Below, one piece after another: positions 8,391-16,376 of a stretch of DNA of 64,000 bases (position 1 is its first letter; each line of letters starts with the position of its first letter). Origin of the DNA: UBA5239 sp031548025 (lineage in GTDB: Bacteria; Verrucomicrobiota; Lentisphaeria; Victivallales; Victivallaceae); assembly GCA_031548025.1 (NCBI GenBank), contig JAVBRM010000111.1:25106-89105 (forward strand), in the 5' to 3' direction. The notes under the pieces are model-generated. The model was not told the DNA's origin and made no database searches. It saw only the letters and a list, made by a program, of their open reading frames with translations. Position numbers and translations under genes: made by a program.

Positions 8391-10709
8391 TATTACTTGG
8401 ATGCAATCGAGCAGAAGTTCTTCATCCAACGCCTCGATTTCCAGAATCCCGGACGATCCGGCGAGGGAAAGTTCGGCTGTGGTTCGGTTGCGCACCACAT
8501 TCCAACACCATGCGCTGGTGCGGTCTTTGGCGTAAATGTTGACTACGCCCAACTCTTCGCCGTTCAGCCATACGCGGTAGCGGAGTTGAAAACCGGAAAC
8601 CGGATGCGTGGGGATCATGGCGATACGGACTTTCAGGTCGGTTGCGGCTTGGACGTCAAAGTGGAATACCGCTTTTTTTCCGGCCGGCAGGATTGCCGCC
8701 TTCATGTGATAACCGAGTTCATAGGCGGGAAGTAGTTTTTCACTCGAATCCAGACCTTGAAACTCCGCCAGTACCGCGTCCGGGTTTTCCGGCAGGAAAA
8801 CTTTTTCTTTCGGTATTGATACTTCCTGAGCCGGTTCGTTGAAGGGCCCCCAGTTCGGAGCTCCAAGCCCCATCATGCCATGCCATCTTTCCAGGGCGTT
8901 GTAACCGGCGGTCAAATCAAGTATCCGCTGATATTCGGCATGGGATTCGCTCCAGTTTTTGGCTCCGTACTTAGCCATTTCGCCGTAATAATATTTGCGG
9001 TTGGTGGCCGCCGCTGCGCAAATGGGATATTCGACAAGTTCATACCAGGCGTCGGCAAGCTCCGGTTGAATTTGCGCTTTAAGCGTCGTAATACGTTTTT
9101 CCAGCGCCGCATAATCCGCCAAACACCGGAGCGCTTCGCTTTCCGTGCAATCATTGATTTCCGGAACATCTTTTTGAGGGACATGGCAATCCCGGAGCCA
9201 CCACCAGATGCTGCTGTCGAGGCTTTCCGGCTTGCGAATCCAGGCCAACCGGTAGGACTCCATCATGCAATCGGCAAGCTCCGGCGCAATTTCTCCGCCG
9301 AAAATTACCATGAGCCAATTTACCAGATGCCCCCGTATGCCCTGTTCTTCCACCTGCTCAATGTTCCAAGCCAGATCCAGCGCCAAAGTGAGCTGGTATT
9401 CCGATGGCTTGATATCGCCGGTATTGATGATCCAGATGCGCCGGGCATTGTTTTCATATGCGCGTTTCAGCTCCCGGAATATCTGGCCCGGGTGGTTGGT
9501 GGAGAGCCAGAGATAATTATACGGGGTCCCCCAGTATGAGATGTGGTAATAAATCCCCGCGCCTCCGGGCCGGTCCCGGTCCAGTTCGGTGGGCAGCCGC
9601 AATACATAACCATAGTTGTCGTCGCACCACATCAGTGAAACGTCTTCCGGAACTTTCAGGCCGGACTTGTAAATATCAAATGCTTCCTTGTACGGTATGA
9701 AAACCTGTGGGATGCGTTCTGCCGGTTTGCCGCTGTACTTGGATAGCAATGCCCGTTGATCGGCGAAAACCCGTTCCAACGCTTCCCGGCTCTCTTTCTC
9801 TCCCTCGGCTCCGTGCATCGGCCCGTCGTGGACTCCCCGCATTCCGATGGTGTAAAAATTATCGCTTTTACCGATTTCCCGCAGCCGCTCCTCCCAGAAT
9901 CTCAGGACGGAATCTTTGTTGGAAATATAGTCATACTCTCCCTGGCCGCGATGGACCCACTCGCCGTTCGCGTTGCAATTCATCGGTTCGCAGTGCGAAC
10001 TGCCGATCAGGATACCGTAACGGTCCGCCGCTTCGGCATTGCCCTGTACCAGATAAAACGGCATGGTGCAAGCATGCATAGCCGGCCACAGCGTGTTGGC
10101 ACGAAGACGGATCATGAGTTCGAATACTTTCGAATAAGTTTTGGGACCGATAATCGCCTTGGTTTCCGAGGTCGGCTGTATGCCCGGTTTCAATTGCGGA
10201 TTCTTTTCGAAATTCGTGGCCCAGGGATCGAATCCCACATCTTCGTCGTTGATGAAGATTCCACGGAATTCCACGCGCGGCCATTGGAGATTGTCGTAAG
10301 CGGCGGGCAAGGTAAAAGCGTCAAGTTGTTTCGGAGTGGCGTCAGCCCACCATTCCCACGGCGAAACTCCAAAGGCCCGGGAGAGCTCCATGATACCATA
10401 CGCCGCCCCGCGACGGTCGCTGCCCGCGATCAGAAGGATGCCCGAGCTCACCGTCAAATGAAAAGTCTCAGGATGCTCCTGCAATTTTTCCCGCGAAAGA
10501 ATTCCGCAATCAAACCATTTTTGCAGAAGCGGGCTCTCCGGCGTGCCGACCACGATTTTCACTCCCGGTTCATCGGCGCAAATTACTTTCAACTCGGCAT
10601 TCAGAACATTTTTCAGATCCCCTTTCAGTAATTCAAGGGCGATATTCACCAAATCCGCCTCGGATTCACTACGGGTCACTACGATTGTTTCATTCCGATA
10701 TATATTCAT
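8373..10709 (-). CDS. GH115 family alpha-glucuronidase
   Basis: 778 residues from the ATG that has an AGGAG site 10 bp upstream; a longer in-frame start would overlap the GH42 gene. GH115 enzymes remove glucuronic acid or its 4-O-methyl ether from xylan side chains. Family segments are clear: SDRRGAAYGIMELSRAFGVS, PWEWWAD, VEFRGIFINDED, RLRANTLWPAM, GSSHCEPM and TIGMRGVHDGPM. No signal peptide was found, so it probably acts on imported oligosaccharides. It follows the GH42 gene by 5 bp and shares its promoter. The C-terminal part (about 640-778) is beta-rich, as in characterised GH115 enzymes. Its final codons lie in the convergent hairpin. Confidence 0.9.
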   Translation of the reverse strand: MNIYRNETIVVTRSESEADLVNIALELLKGDLKNVLNAELKVICADEPGVKIVVGTPESPLLQKWFDCGILSREKLQEHPETFHLTVSSGILLIAGSDRRGAAYGIMELSRAFGVSPWEWWADATPKQLDAFTLPAAYDNLQWPRVEFRGIFINDEDVGFDPWATNFEKNPQLKPGIQPTSETKAIIGPKTYSKVFELMIRLRANTLWPAMHACTMPFYLVQGNAEAADRYGILIGSSHCEPMNCNANGEWVHRGQGEYDYISNKDSVLRFWEERLREIGKSDNFYTIGMRGVHDGPMHGAEGEKESREALERVFADQRALLSKYSGKPAERIPQVFIPYKEAFDIYKSGLKVPEDVSLMWCDDNYGYVLRLPTELDRDRPGGAGIYYHISYWGTPYNYLWLSTNHPGQIFRELKRAYENNARRIWIINTGDIKPSEYQLTLALDLAWNIEQVEEQGIRGHLVNWLMVIFGGEIAPELADCMMESYRLAWIRKPESLDSSIWWWLRDCHVPQKDVPEINDCTESEALRCLADYAALEKRITTLKAQIQPELADAWYELVEYPICAAAATNRKYYYGEMAKYGAKNWSESHAEYQRILDLTAGYNALERWHGMMGLGAPNWGPFNEPAQEVSIPKEKVFLPENPDAVLAEFQGLDSSEKLLPAYELGYHMKAAILPAGKKAVFHFDVQAATDLKVRIAMIPTHPVSGFQLRYRVWLNGEELGVVNIYAKDRTSAWCWNVVRNRTTAELSLAGSSGILEIEALDEELLLDCIQVIKPMPE

Positions 10710-10714
10710 GAGTA

Positions 10715-12712
10715 TTAGCTCCTTTTTAATACTGTTGCGCCGTTGGGCGGAATGCAAACGCTATCCGTGGATTGCCCGTCATGCCAGAGGTTAATCATCG
10801 GAAACGGCAAGTTGAATCGTTGTTCTTTTTCGCTCAGATTATAGATGAAATAAAAATCGGTTTGTCCCTTGCTCCGCTTGCTTGCCCGTAATTCGGCGGG
10901 GAGGTTCGGCAGTACGGGCGCGATTGCGCCGTCATCGAGGATTTCACCATAAAACGACGTCAGAAAACCGACATCGGTTCGGGCTCCGATATACCACGCT
11001 TTCCCCCGGCCGAAAGAGTTCACCGTGATCGCCGGAACTTCGTCGAACATTCCGTCGTCAGCATAAGTTGCGGCCGCCGTCGCGCCGTCCAGATGGAGGT
11101 ACTCGGTATAATCGACGGTCTCAATCTCTTTGCCGTTCAGCCGAAACGGGCGTCGGTCGGAGGGTTCGATGCAATCGATATCTTCGTTCCAGATGCCGAA
11201 AAGATCACGCAACGGATTGGTCCCGGAGAAACACAGATTGTTTTCATCGACATAAGCGGAAAGATAGGTCGAAACCAATATCCCGCCGTTATCGACAAAC
11301 TGTTTCAGGCGTTCGGCGACGCCGGGCTTGAGCATGAATAGCATGGGGGCCACGATCATTTTATAAGGCGAGAAATCGCAGGTACTTTCAATGACCGCCA
11401 TTGAAACATTGTTGCGCCAGAGCGCCTGATAATGCTGAATCGCCGTCTCGTTGATTTTCTTCTCGGTTGCTTCGCCGAAACCATTCGTATATTCAAGGGC
11501 CCAATTGGAGTCCCAGTCAAAGATCAGCGCGATTTCCGGTTTCACGGTGCTGTCGGTTACTTCGGCCAGAGACTTGAGCTTGCGGCCGTATTCGGACACG
11601 GATTTGAAAACCCGGGTCTGATTGGTTCCGTCATGACCGACGACGGCGCCATGATATTTTTCGCAATTGCCGCGCCCTTTGCGCCATTGAAAATACATGG
11701 TCCCGTCCGCGCCGTGCCCGATTGCCAGCAGCATTTCCCGTTCAAATTCCCCGGGACGGCGCATTTTCCCATGTTTCCCGTAATTGGGAACTCCGGGGCA
11801 CGATTCCATCATGACAAACGGCTTGTTCAGCATCGTATAATGCAAATCATGAATCAGGGCAAAATGAGCGGCCGTGTGCTCGGTAACACCGTTGTTCCAC
11901 CTGGGATAACAATCATCGGCGATGAAGTCGCATTGTTCCGCGATCCGCCAGTAGTCCAGATCCGGAATAATCCCCATCATATTGGTGGTGGCCGGAGCAT
12001 CCGAAAATTCCCTGACCGCGCTTATCTCGAATTTCAGGAAATCGGCAATCTGGCGGGAATTGAAACGCTTCCAGTCCAGGCGGACGGTATCCATGGCCGG
12101 GTCCCTGGGATTGATCTGATTCCAGTCGGTCAAGGTATGGCTCCAGAAAGCGGACCAATATGCCTCGTTCAGCTTTTCAAGCGTGCCATAGCGCTGCCGC
12201 AGAAAACCGGCGAAATTGGCGAGGCAAAGTTCACAGAAACACTCGCCGCTGTATTCGTTGCTGATATGCCAGCCGCCCAGCGCCGGATGCCCCGCATAAC
12301 GCTGTGTCAGTGCCCGGTTGATAATGGCGGTTTTTTCATGCATTACCGGAGAGCTCCAGCAATGGTTGTGCCGGAAATTCCATTTTGAGCGGATTCCTTT
12401 ATCATCCACCCGATTGGTTTCCGGATAGTTGTTGCCGAGCCACGCCGGCCGGCCGCCGCTGGGAGTCGCCAGAAAAACTTTTTTGCCGCCGGCCGCGCAA
12501 CGGTTCATGATATCGTCCAACCAGGTGAAGTCGAAAACCCCCTCTTCCCTTTCTATCTGACCCCACGAAAAGATGGAAACTGAAAATGTATTACAGGAAG
12601 CCTCATCCATCATTGTAAAGTCGGCGTCAATTATTTCCGTTCTCTTAAGCCATTGGTCCGGATTGTAATCTCCGCCATGCAGTATGTATGGAAAATCTTT
12701 AATAATGCTCAT
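10715..12712 (-). CDS. GH42 family beta-galactosidase
   Basis: 665 residues, normal length for GH42, cytoplasmic. It hydrolyses terminal beta-galactosides with retention. The acid/base is E153 in HISNEYSGE, the nucleophile E303 in MMESCPG. Four cysteines at 118, 158, 160 and 163 (C-F-C-E-L-C cluster) match the structural zinc site of the family. The trimerisation domain follows at about 395-600 and a small beta domain ends the chain. The start has AAGGAAG upstream. It is first in a two-gene operon with GH115 behind a near-ideal promoter and operator, suggesting strong inducible expression on a glucuronylated or galactosylated glycan. Confidence 0.93.
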   Translation of the reverse strand: MSIIKDFPYILHGGDYNPDQWLKRTEIIDADFTMMDEASCNTFSVSIFSWGQIEREEGVFDFTWLDDIMNRCAAGGKKVFLATPSGGRPAWLGNNYPETNRVDDKGIRSKWNFRHNHCWSSPVMHEKTAIINRALTQRYAGHPALGGWHISNEYSGECFCELCLANFAGFLRQRYGTLEKLNEAYWSAFWSHTLTDWNQINPRDPAMDTVRLDWKRFNSRQIADFLKFEISAVREFSDAPATTNMMGIIPDLDYWRIAEQCDFIADDCYPRWNNGVTEHTAAHFALIHDLHYTMLNKPFVMMESCPGVPNYGKHGKMRRPGEFEREMLLAIGHGADGTMYFQWRKGRGNCEKYHGAVVGHDGTNQTRVFKSVSEYGRKLKSLAEVTDSTVKPEIALIFDWDSNWALEYTNGFGEATEKKINETAIQHYQALWRNNVSMAVIESTCDFSPYKMIVAPMLFMLKPGVAERLKQFVDNGGILVSTYLSAYVDENNLCFSGTNPLRDLFGIWNEDIDCIEPSDRRPFRLNGKEIETVDYTEYLHLDGATAAATYADDGMFDEVPAITVNSFGRGKAWYIGARTDVGFLTSFYGEILDDGAIAPVLPNLPAELRASKRSKGQTDFYFIYNLSEKEQRFNLPFPMINLWHDGQSTDSVCIPPNGATVLKRS

Positions 12713-12740
12713 ATAGTCTTCCTTTTTTTTGTTTTCTGAA

Positions 12741-12810
12741 AATTTACATTTGTTTTCATGTGTAAATTTGAATTTACATTAATTATACATTCATTTTGTT
12801 GTTTTGTCAA
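12741..12810 (-). promoter_or_regulatory. Consensus promoter and three-half-site operator of the GH42-GH115 operon
   Basis: Minus strand: -35 TTGACA (12810-12805), exactly 17 bp, -10 TATAAT (12787-12782), a full sigma-70 consensus. Just downstream, over the probable start site, is a perfect palindrome TGTAAATT-TG-AATTTACA (12761-12778), with a further AATTTACA half-site at 12741-12748. An ideal promoter blocked by an operator is the expected design for a tightly repressed catabolic operon. The divergent LacI protein is the likely repressor (inference). Confidence 0.75.
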
Positions 12811-12900
12811 TAGCGGAAGTTGAAAATTTTTTATAGCGCTATTCAGGGTGAACACGTTAAAGAACTCAGGCGATCCTAAGCACAATTCGTCAAAAAAACC

Positions 12901-12949
12901 TTGACAGGCATTGAAAATCACATTTTCATCATGTATTTTATATGAAAAT
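12901..12949. promoter_or_regulatory. Operator-like half-sites upstream of the LacI gene
   Basis: A perfect palindrome TGAAAAT-CAC-ATTTTCA (12912-12928) is followed by a third TGAAAAT half-site near 12943-12949. TTGACA at 12901-12906 could be a -35, but no good -10 stands at the right distance. The half-site TGAAAAT resembles TGTAAAT of the divergent GH42 operator (shared form TGWAAAT), so one regulator could bind both with different affinity. Confidence 0.5.
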
Positions 12950-12974
12950 ATATCTGAATGGAGATGATTTACCG

Positions 12975-14015
12975 ATGAGTGTAACAATTGTTGACGTCGC
13001 CAGGATTGCCGGGGTTTCGACCGCGACCGTTTCCCGGGTTATAAATAACAGCGGATTTGTCAAGGACAGCACCCGCAGGCACATTGCCTCCATTATCGAA
13101 AAATATGATTTCAAGCCTCAGGAATACCAGAAGAGAAAGCCGGGTAATTCCGGTAATTCTTCCAAGTCGAAAGTTCATAATTTTGCCATGATTCTTCCCG
13201 GTGGAGTTTCTACTTCGACCGGGATTACCGCCCAGGAAATCATGCAGGGGCTTACCGGGGCGGCGGGTAAAATCAATGCAGCGATAAACATTAAATTCGT
13301 ATCTTGTGTTGAGGATGCGCTTGAGGTATTGGATAAGAAAAAAGTCGATGGTCTGTTTCTTATGAACGGTCTCTGGTATGCGGATTCGTTTATTGAAAAA
13401 GCGAAACAGTTTCCCGCGGTCTGGCTTTTGCAGTCCGGTTCTCATGATTTCGGCGATCGTGTCCAGCCGGATCATTCGCATGTCGGGTTGCTTGCTTACC
13501 GGTATCTCAGGCAGAAGGGCTGTAAGAATCTATGCTGTGTGACCTGTAAGAAATTCAACTATTTTTTCCGTTACTGGCGGACGCGAGAGCACTCGTTCAT
13601 GGATGCCGCGGAAATCGATCAGACCAAATGCAGTGTTATTCGTTTGGGGTACGATGATAATATCGATGTTTCCAGCGAGTTCAAAAGAGAATTTGCCAGG
13701 GAAGTGGTCAATCAAATATTGGCAATGAAAAAACGGCCGGATGGAATTTTTGTCGCCAACACCCTGGGATTGCCCGTGCATTCGGAGCTGATGGCGAATG
13801 GGATAATTCCCTCGAAGGACATTGAAATGGTCGCCGGAGACAAGGAACTCTGTGGAAATTACTGCCACCCGGCGCCAGTCAAAATCGACATCGGTTCAAC
13901 CGAAATCGGCCAAATGGCCATGGAGGCAATGATGTGGCGAATTCAACACCCGCAAATGCCTCAACTGACTTATATGCTGAAACCCTCCTTGATCATCCCT
14001 GCCGACGATAAATAA
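12975..14015 (+). CDS. LacI-family transcriptional regulator
   Basis: 346 residues from the ATG that begins MSVTIVDVARIAGVS; an in-frame ATG 33 bp upstream would add an untypical tail. The helix-turn-helix VDVARIAGVSTATVSRVINN (residues 6-25) is followed by a type-1 periplasmic-binding-protein sensor domain ending near residue 335. A GGAG site lies 12 bp upstream. It is transcribed away from the GH42-GH115 operon, and the intergenic region carries two related palindromic sites, so it probably represses that operon and itself. The inducer would be a galactoside or glucuronoside breakdown product (inference). Confidence 0.9.
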   Translation: MSVTIVDVARIAGVSTATVSRVINNSGFVKDSTRRHIASIIEKYDFKPQEYQKRKPGNSGNSSKSKVHNFAMILPGGVSTSTGITAQEIMQGLTGAAGKINAAINIKFVSCVEDALEVLDKKKVDGLFLMNGLWYADSFIEKAKQFPAVWLLQSGSHDFGDRVQPDHSHVGLLAYRYLRQKGCKNLCCVTCKKFNYFFRYWRTREHSFMDAAEIDQTKCSVIRLGYDDNIDVSSEFKREFAREVVNQILAMKKRPDGIFVANTLGLPVHSELMANGIIPSKDIEMVAGDKELCGNYCHPAPVKIDIGSTEIGQMAMEAMMWRIQHPQMPQLTYMLKPSLIIPADDK

Positions 14016-14020
14016 TCATC

Positions 14021-14036
14021 ACATTATCGTTAATAT
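14021..14036. promoter_or_regulatory. Upstream copy of the ACATTA/TAATGT operator
   Basis: ACATTA-TCGT-TAATAT, a near-palindrome matching the site at 14121-14136 in 6+5 arm positions. A 14-bp stretch of it (14021-14034) is the exact reverse complement of 14123-14136. The two centres are 100 bp apart, which would permit looping by a tetrameric LacI protein. Confidence 0.5.
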
Positions 14037-14055
14037 TTAACTCTGAGAAAGAATA

Positions 14056-14085
14056 CCTCCGTGCTCATCAGTGTCCATCCGTGTT
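14056..14085. repeat. Three tandem 10-bp repeats (CATCCGTGTY-like)
   Basis: CCTCCGTGCT, CATCAGTGTC and CATCCGTGTT stand end to end between the two operator sites. Similar CATCCGTGT strings recur in intergenic regions of many environmental bacteria as far as I recall; here they have no evident function. Confidence 0.4.
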
Positions 14086-14117
14086 GTGGATATCGCAGAT
14101 TATTTACTGAAAATCAT

Positions 14118-14145
14118 TTGACATTAACGATAATGTAGTTATATT
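14118..14145 (+). promoter_or_regulatory. Promoter with embedded LacI-type operator
   Basis: TTGACA (14118-14123), 16-bp spacer, TATATT (14140-14145). The palindrome ACATTA-ACGA-TAATGT (14121-14136) fills the space between -35 and -10, the classic position for repression. It drives the LacI-propeller-GH2 operon, so the LacI gene at 14174 is probably autoregulated. Confidence 0.7.
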
Positions 14146-14173
14146 CCTGTCCTAAACAATCTGGAGACAGAAT

Positions 14174-15181
14174 ATGGCTGCTGCTACATTGAAGGATATC
14201 GCCAAGCTGGTCGGAGTTTCGGTCAACACCGTGTCCCGTGCTTTGAAGGATAAGCCCGATATTGGGCTGGAAACCCGTGAGCGGGTCAAAGAGGCCGCCG
14301 CTGCGCTGGGATACCGCCCGAACCTGAACGCCCGCAGTTTGGTCTTGCAAAAATCATCCACCATCGGGCTGGCGGTAACCGAGGCCGATAATCCGGTACG
14401 AATGGAATTCTGCGAAAAACTGCGTTCATACGCCGCCGACTGCGGTTACCGGGTATTGACGATTTCCCTGACGCATGAATGGAGCAAGGGCAACCGGGAG
14501 GCGTTGGAAGATTTGCTGGCGCGGCGGGTGGATGGATTAATCATCGGTTATATCTGGGGATTGACCGGCGAGCAACCGCTGGGGAAAATCCTGGAGGAGT
14601 GCCGGAGCTGTAATATTCCGGTGACGGTATTCGGTACGCCGGAAACAGGAATGGCCGATTGTGTGGAGATTGATTTTTTCGACAGTGCGTATCAATTGGC
14701 CAATCATGTGATCGGACAGGGATACAAGGATATTGCGTTTTTCAATTCCAGCGCGCATTCTACGCGTGAAAGCGGTTTCCTGCAAGCCATGGCCGAGCAC
14801 CGGATAAAAGGCCGGGCGGTTCGCTGGATGACGAATGGCGCCGGTCTGGAGAATGCGGCAACTGCAATGACCGCCTATCTGAAAAAACACGGGCGCCCCC
14901 CCGAAGCGGTGATCGCCTTCAACGATATCAGCGCCATCGGCATTATGGCCGCGCTGAAACAGCATGGCTACCGGGTGCCGGAAGATTGCGCGGTGGCCGG
15001 TTTCGACAATATCGAGTTCGGGGCATATTACGATCCGCCGTTGACCACGATCGGGTTCGACCGCGGAGTGTTTGCCCGTACGGTGTGGGAACTGCTCTTT
15101 AACCGGCTGAACGGCAGCGAAACCGGACCGGCAAAACGTCTTAAACTGCATCAGGAACTGGTTGTACGTAAATCGTGTTGA
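14174..15181 (+). CDS. LacI-family transcriptional regulator
   Basis: 335 residues. DNA-binding headpiece ATLKDIAKLVGVSVNTVSRAL at residues 4-24 with the hinge helix region RPNLNARSLVLQ near 48-59, then a type-1 sugar-binding sensor domain. The start has GGAG 9 bp upstream. It is first in an operon with the oligogalacturonate-lyase-like propeller (15 bp gap) and the GH2 enzyme, and a palindromic operator lies inside its own promoter. It most likely represses this operon until a pectin- or galactoside-derived sugar binds (inference). Confidence 0.92.
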   Translation: MAAATLKDIAKLVGVSVNTVSRALKDKPDIGLETRERVKEAAAALGYRPNLNARSLVLQKSSTIGLAVTEADNPVRMEFCEKLRSYAADCGYRVLTISLTHEWSKGNREALEDLLARRVDGLIIGYIWGLTGEQPLGKILEECRSCNIPVTVFGTPETGMADCVEIDFFDSAYQLANHVIGQGYKDIAFFNSSAHSTRESGFLQAMAEHRIKGRAVRWMTNGAGLENAATAMTAYLKKHGRPPEAVIAFNDISAIGIMAALKQHGYRVPEDCAVAGFDNIEFGAYYDPPLTTIGFDRGVFARTVWELLFNRLNGSETGPAKRLKLHQELVVRKSC

Positions 15182-15196
15182 AATAAAGGATGGGTT

Positions 15197-16369
15197 ATGA
15201 TTATCAAGCACCATTTGAAAGTTGAAAGAATCACCACCGGACCGCGGCATCATTTTTTCGGCTATTTCGATAAATTCCCGTGGGATAAGTCGGGGCGTTA
15301 TTTGTTGGCCCAGGCGGTGGATTTTACCGCCCGGCAGCCGGAACCGGGCGAGACAATGGAGATTGGCATGATCGATCTCCAGGACGGCAACCGCTTTATT
15401 CCGCTGGCCCGGACGGATGCCTGGTGCTGGCAGCAGGGCTGTATGCTGCAATGGCTCAACGACGCCGAGACCAAAATCATTTACAACGATCGCGAGGGCG
15501 ATCATTTTGTGGCGCGGATTCAGGACGTGAAGAGCGGGGAAACGCAAACCCTCTGCCGTCCGGTTTACTGCCTGAGCACGGATGGCAAATGGGCCTTGAG
15601 TCTGAGCTTCTCTCGGCTGGACCGCTACCGCGCCGGTTACGGATATCCGGGAGCTTACGATCCCTTCGAAAAGGATCTTTGCCCGGCGGACGATGGCTTG
15701 TGGCTGGTTGATCTGAAAAACAATACCGCGAAACTGGTGGTCAGCGTGGCGGAGATTACCGACCGTTTTTACCGCTCGGATATGGAAAATACGCCGGGGT
15801 GGTTCAATCATCTGCTGTTCAGCCCGGACAGCCGGCGTTTCGCCTTTTTTCACCGCTGGCGGCTGTGGCGCGCCGATGGTTCACCGTGGCATGAAACCCA
15901 TATGTTTACCGCCAATATCGACGGCTCGGAAATCTGGCCGCTGAACCTGGAAAATATGAGCTCGCATTATGCTTGGGTGAGCCCGACGGAAATCATCAAT
16001 TTTTCCAACCGCTATACCGGGGGCTGGCAGTATTATCTGTACACCGACCGGACCCACCGGACCCGGACCATCGCCGAAAACGTGTTTCCCGGCGACGGGC
16101 ACTGTTCATATTCGCCCGACGGCAAATGGATGATGACCGACAGTTATCCGTTGGATGACGATTGCCGCAAGCTTTATCTTTACCGTCTGGCCGACGGCGC
16201 CGCCTTTGAAATCGGCAGTTTTTACTCCGATCCGTCCTATCCGATTCCGACCCGCTGCGATTTGCATCCGAACTGGGCGCGTGACGGGCGGCAGGTCTGC
16301 ATCGATTCCATCCACGAAGGCTCCCGCCAAATGTATCTGATCAACGTCAATGAATTAACTGGAGAATAA
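15197..16369 (+). CDS. Oligogalacturonate-lyase-like beta-propeller protein
   Basis: 390 residues without signal peptide. The opening GPRHHFFGYFDKFPWD and repeated SPDSRRFAF / SPDGKWMM / WARDGRQVCID blades mark a WD40-like (PD40) propeller. The HHFFGYFDKxPWDxxGRY start is shared with oligogalacturonate lyases (PL22) and their many uncharacterised relatives in pectin and glycosaminoglycan loci. A lyase active site on a metal bound by histidines is possible; H47-type ligands cannot be assigned by eye. It lies between LacI and GH2 in one operon, so a role in cytoplasmic breakdown of an acidic oligosaccharide is plausible. Confidence 0.6.
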   Translation: MIIKHHLKVERITTGPRHHFFGYFDKFPWDKSGRYLLAQAVDFTARQPEPGETMEIGMIDLQDGNRFIPLARTDAWCWQQGCMLQWLNDAETKIIYNDREGDHFVARIQDVKSGETQTLCRPVYCLSTDGKWALSLSFSRLDRYRAGYGYPGAYDPFEKDLCPADDGLWLVDLKNNTAKLVVSVAEITDRFYRSDMENTPGWFNHLLFSPDSRRFAFFHRWRLWRADGSPWHETHMFTANIDGSEIWPLNLENMSSHYAWVSPTEIINFSNRYTGGWQYYLYTDRTHRTRTIAENVFPGDGHCSYSPDGKWMMTDSYPLDDDCRKLYLYRLADGAAFEIGSFYSDPSYPIPTRCDLHPNWARDGRQVCIDSIHEGSRQMYLINVNELTGE

Positions 16370-16376
16370 GTATTTT

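Noticed and set aside
12709..12987. 92-residue minus-strand frame between GH42 and LacI
   Set aside because: It covers the promoters and operators of both genes and its product resembles no family.
14056..14085. Possible CRISPR-like array
   Set aside because: Repeats are 10 bp, contiguous and without spacers.
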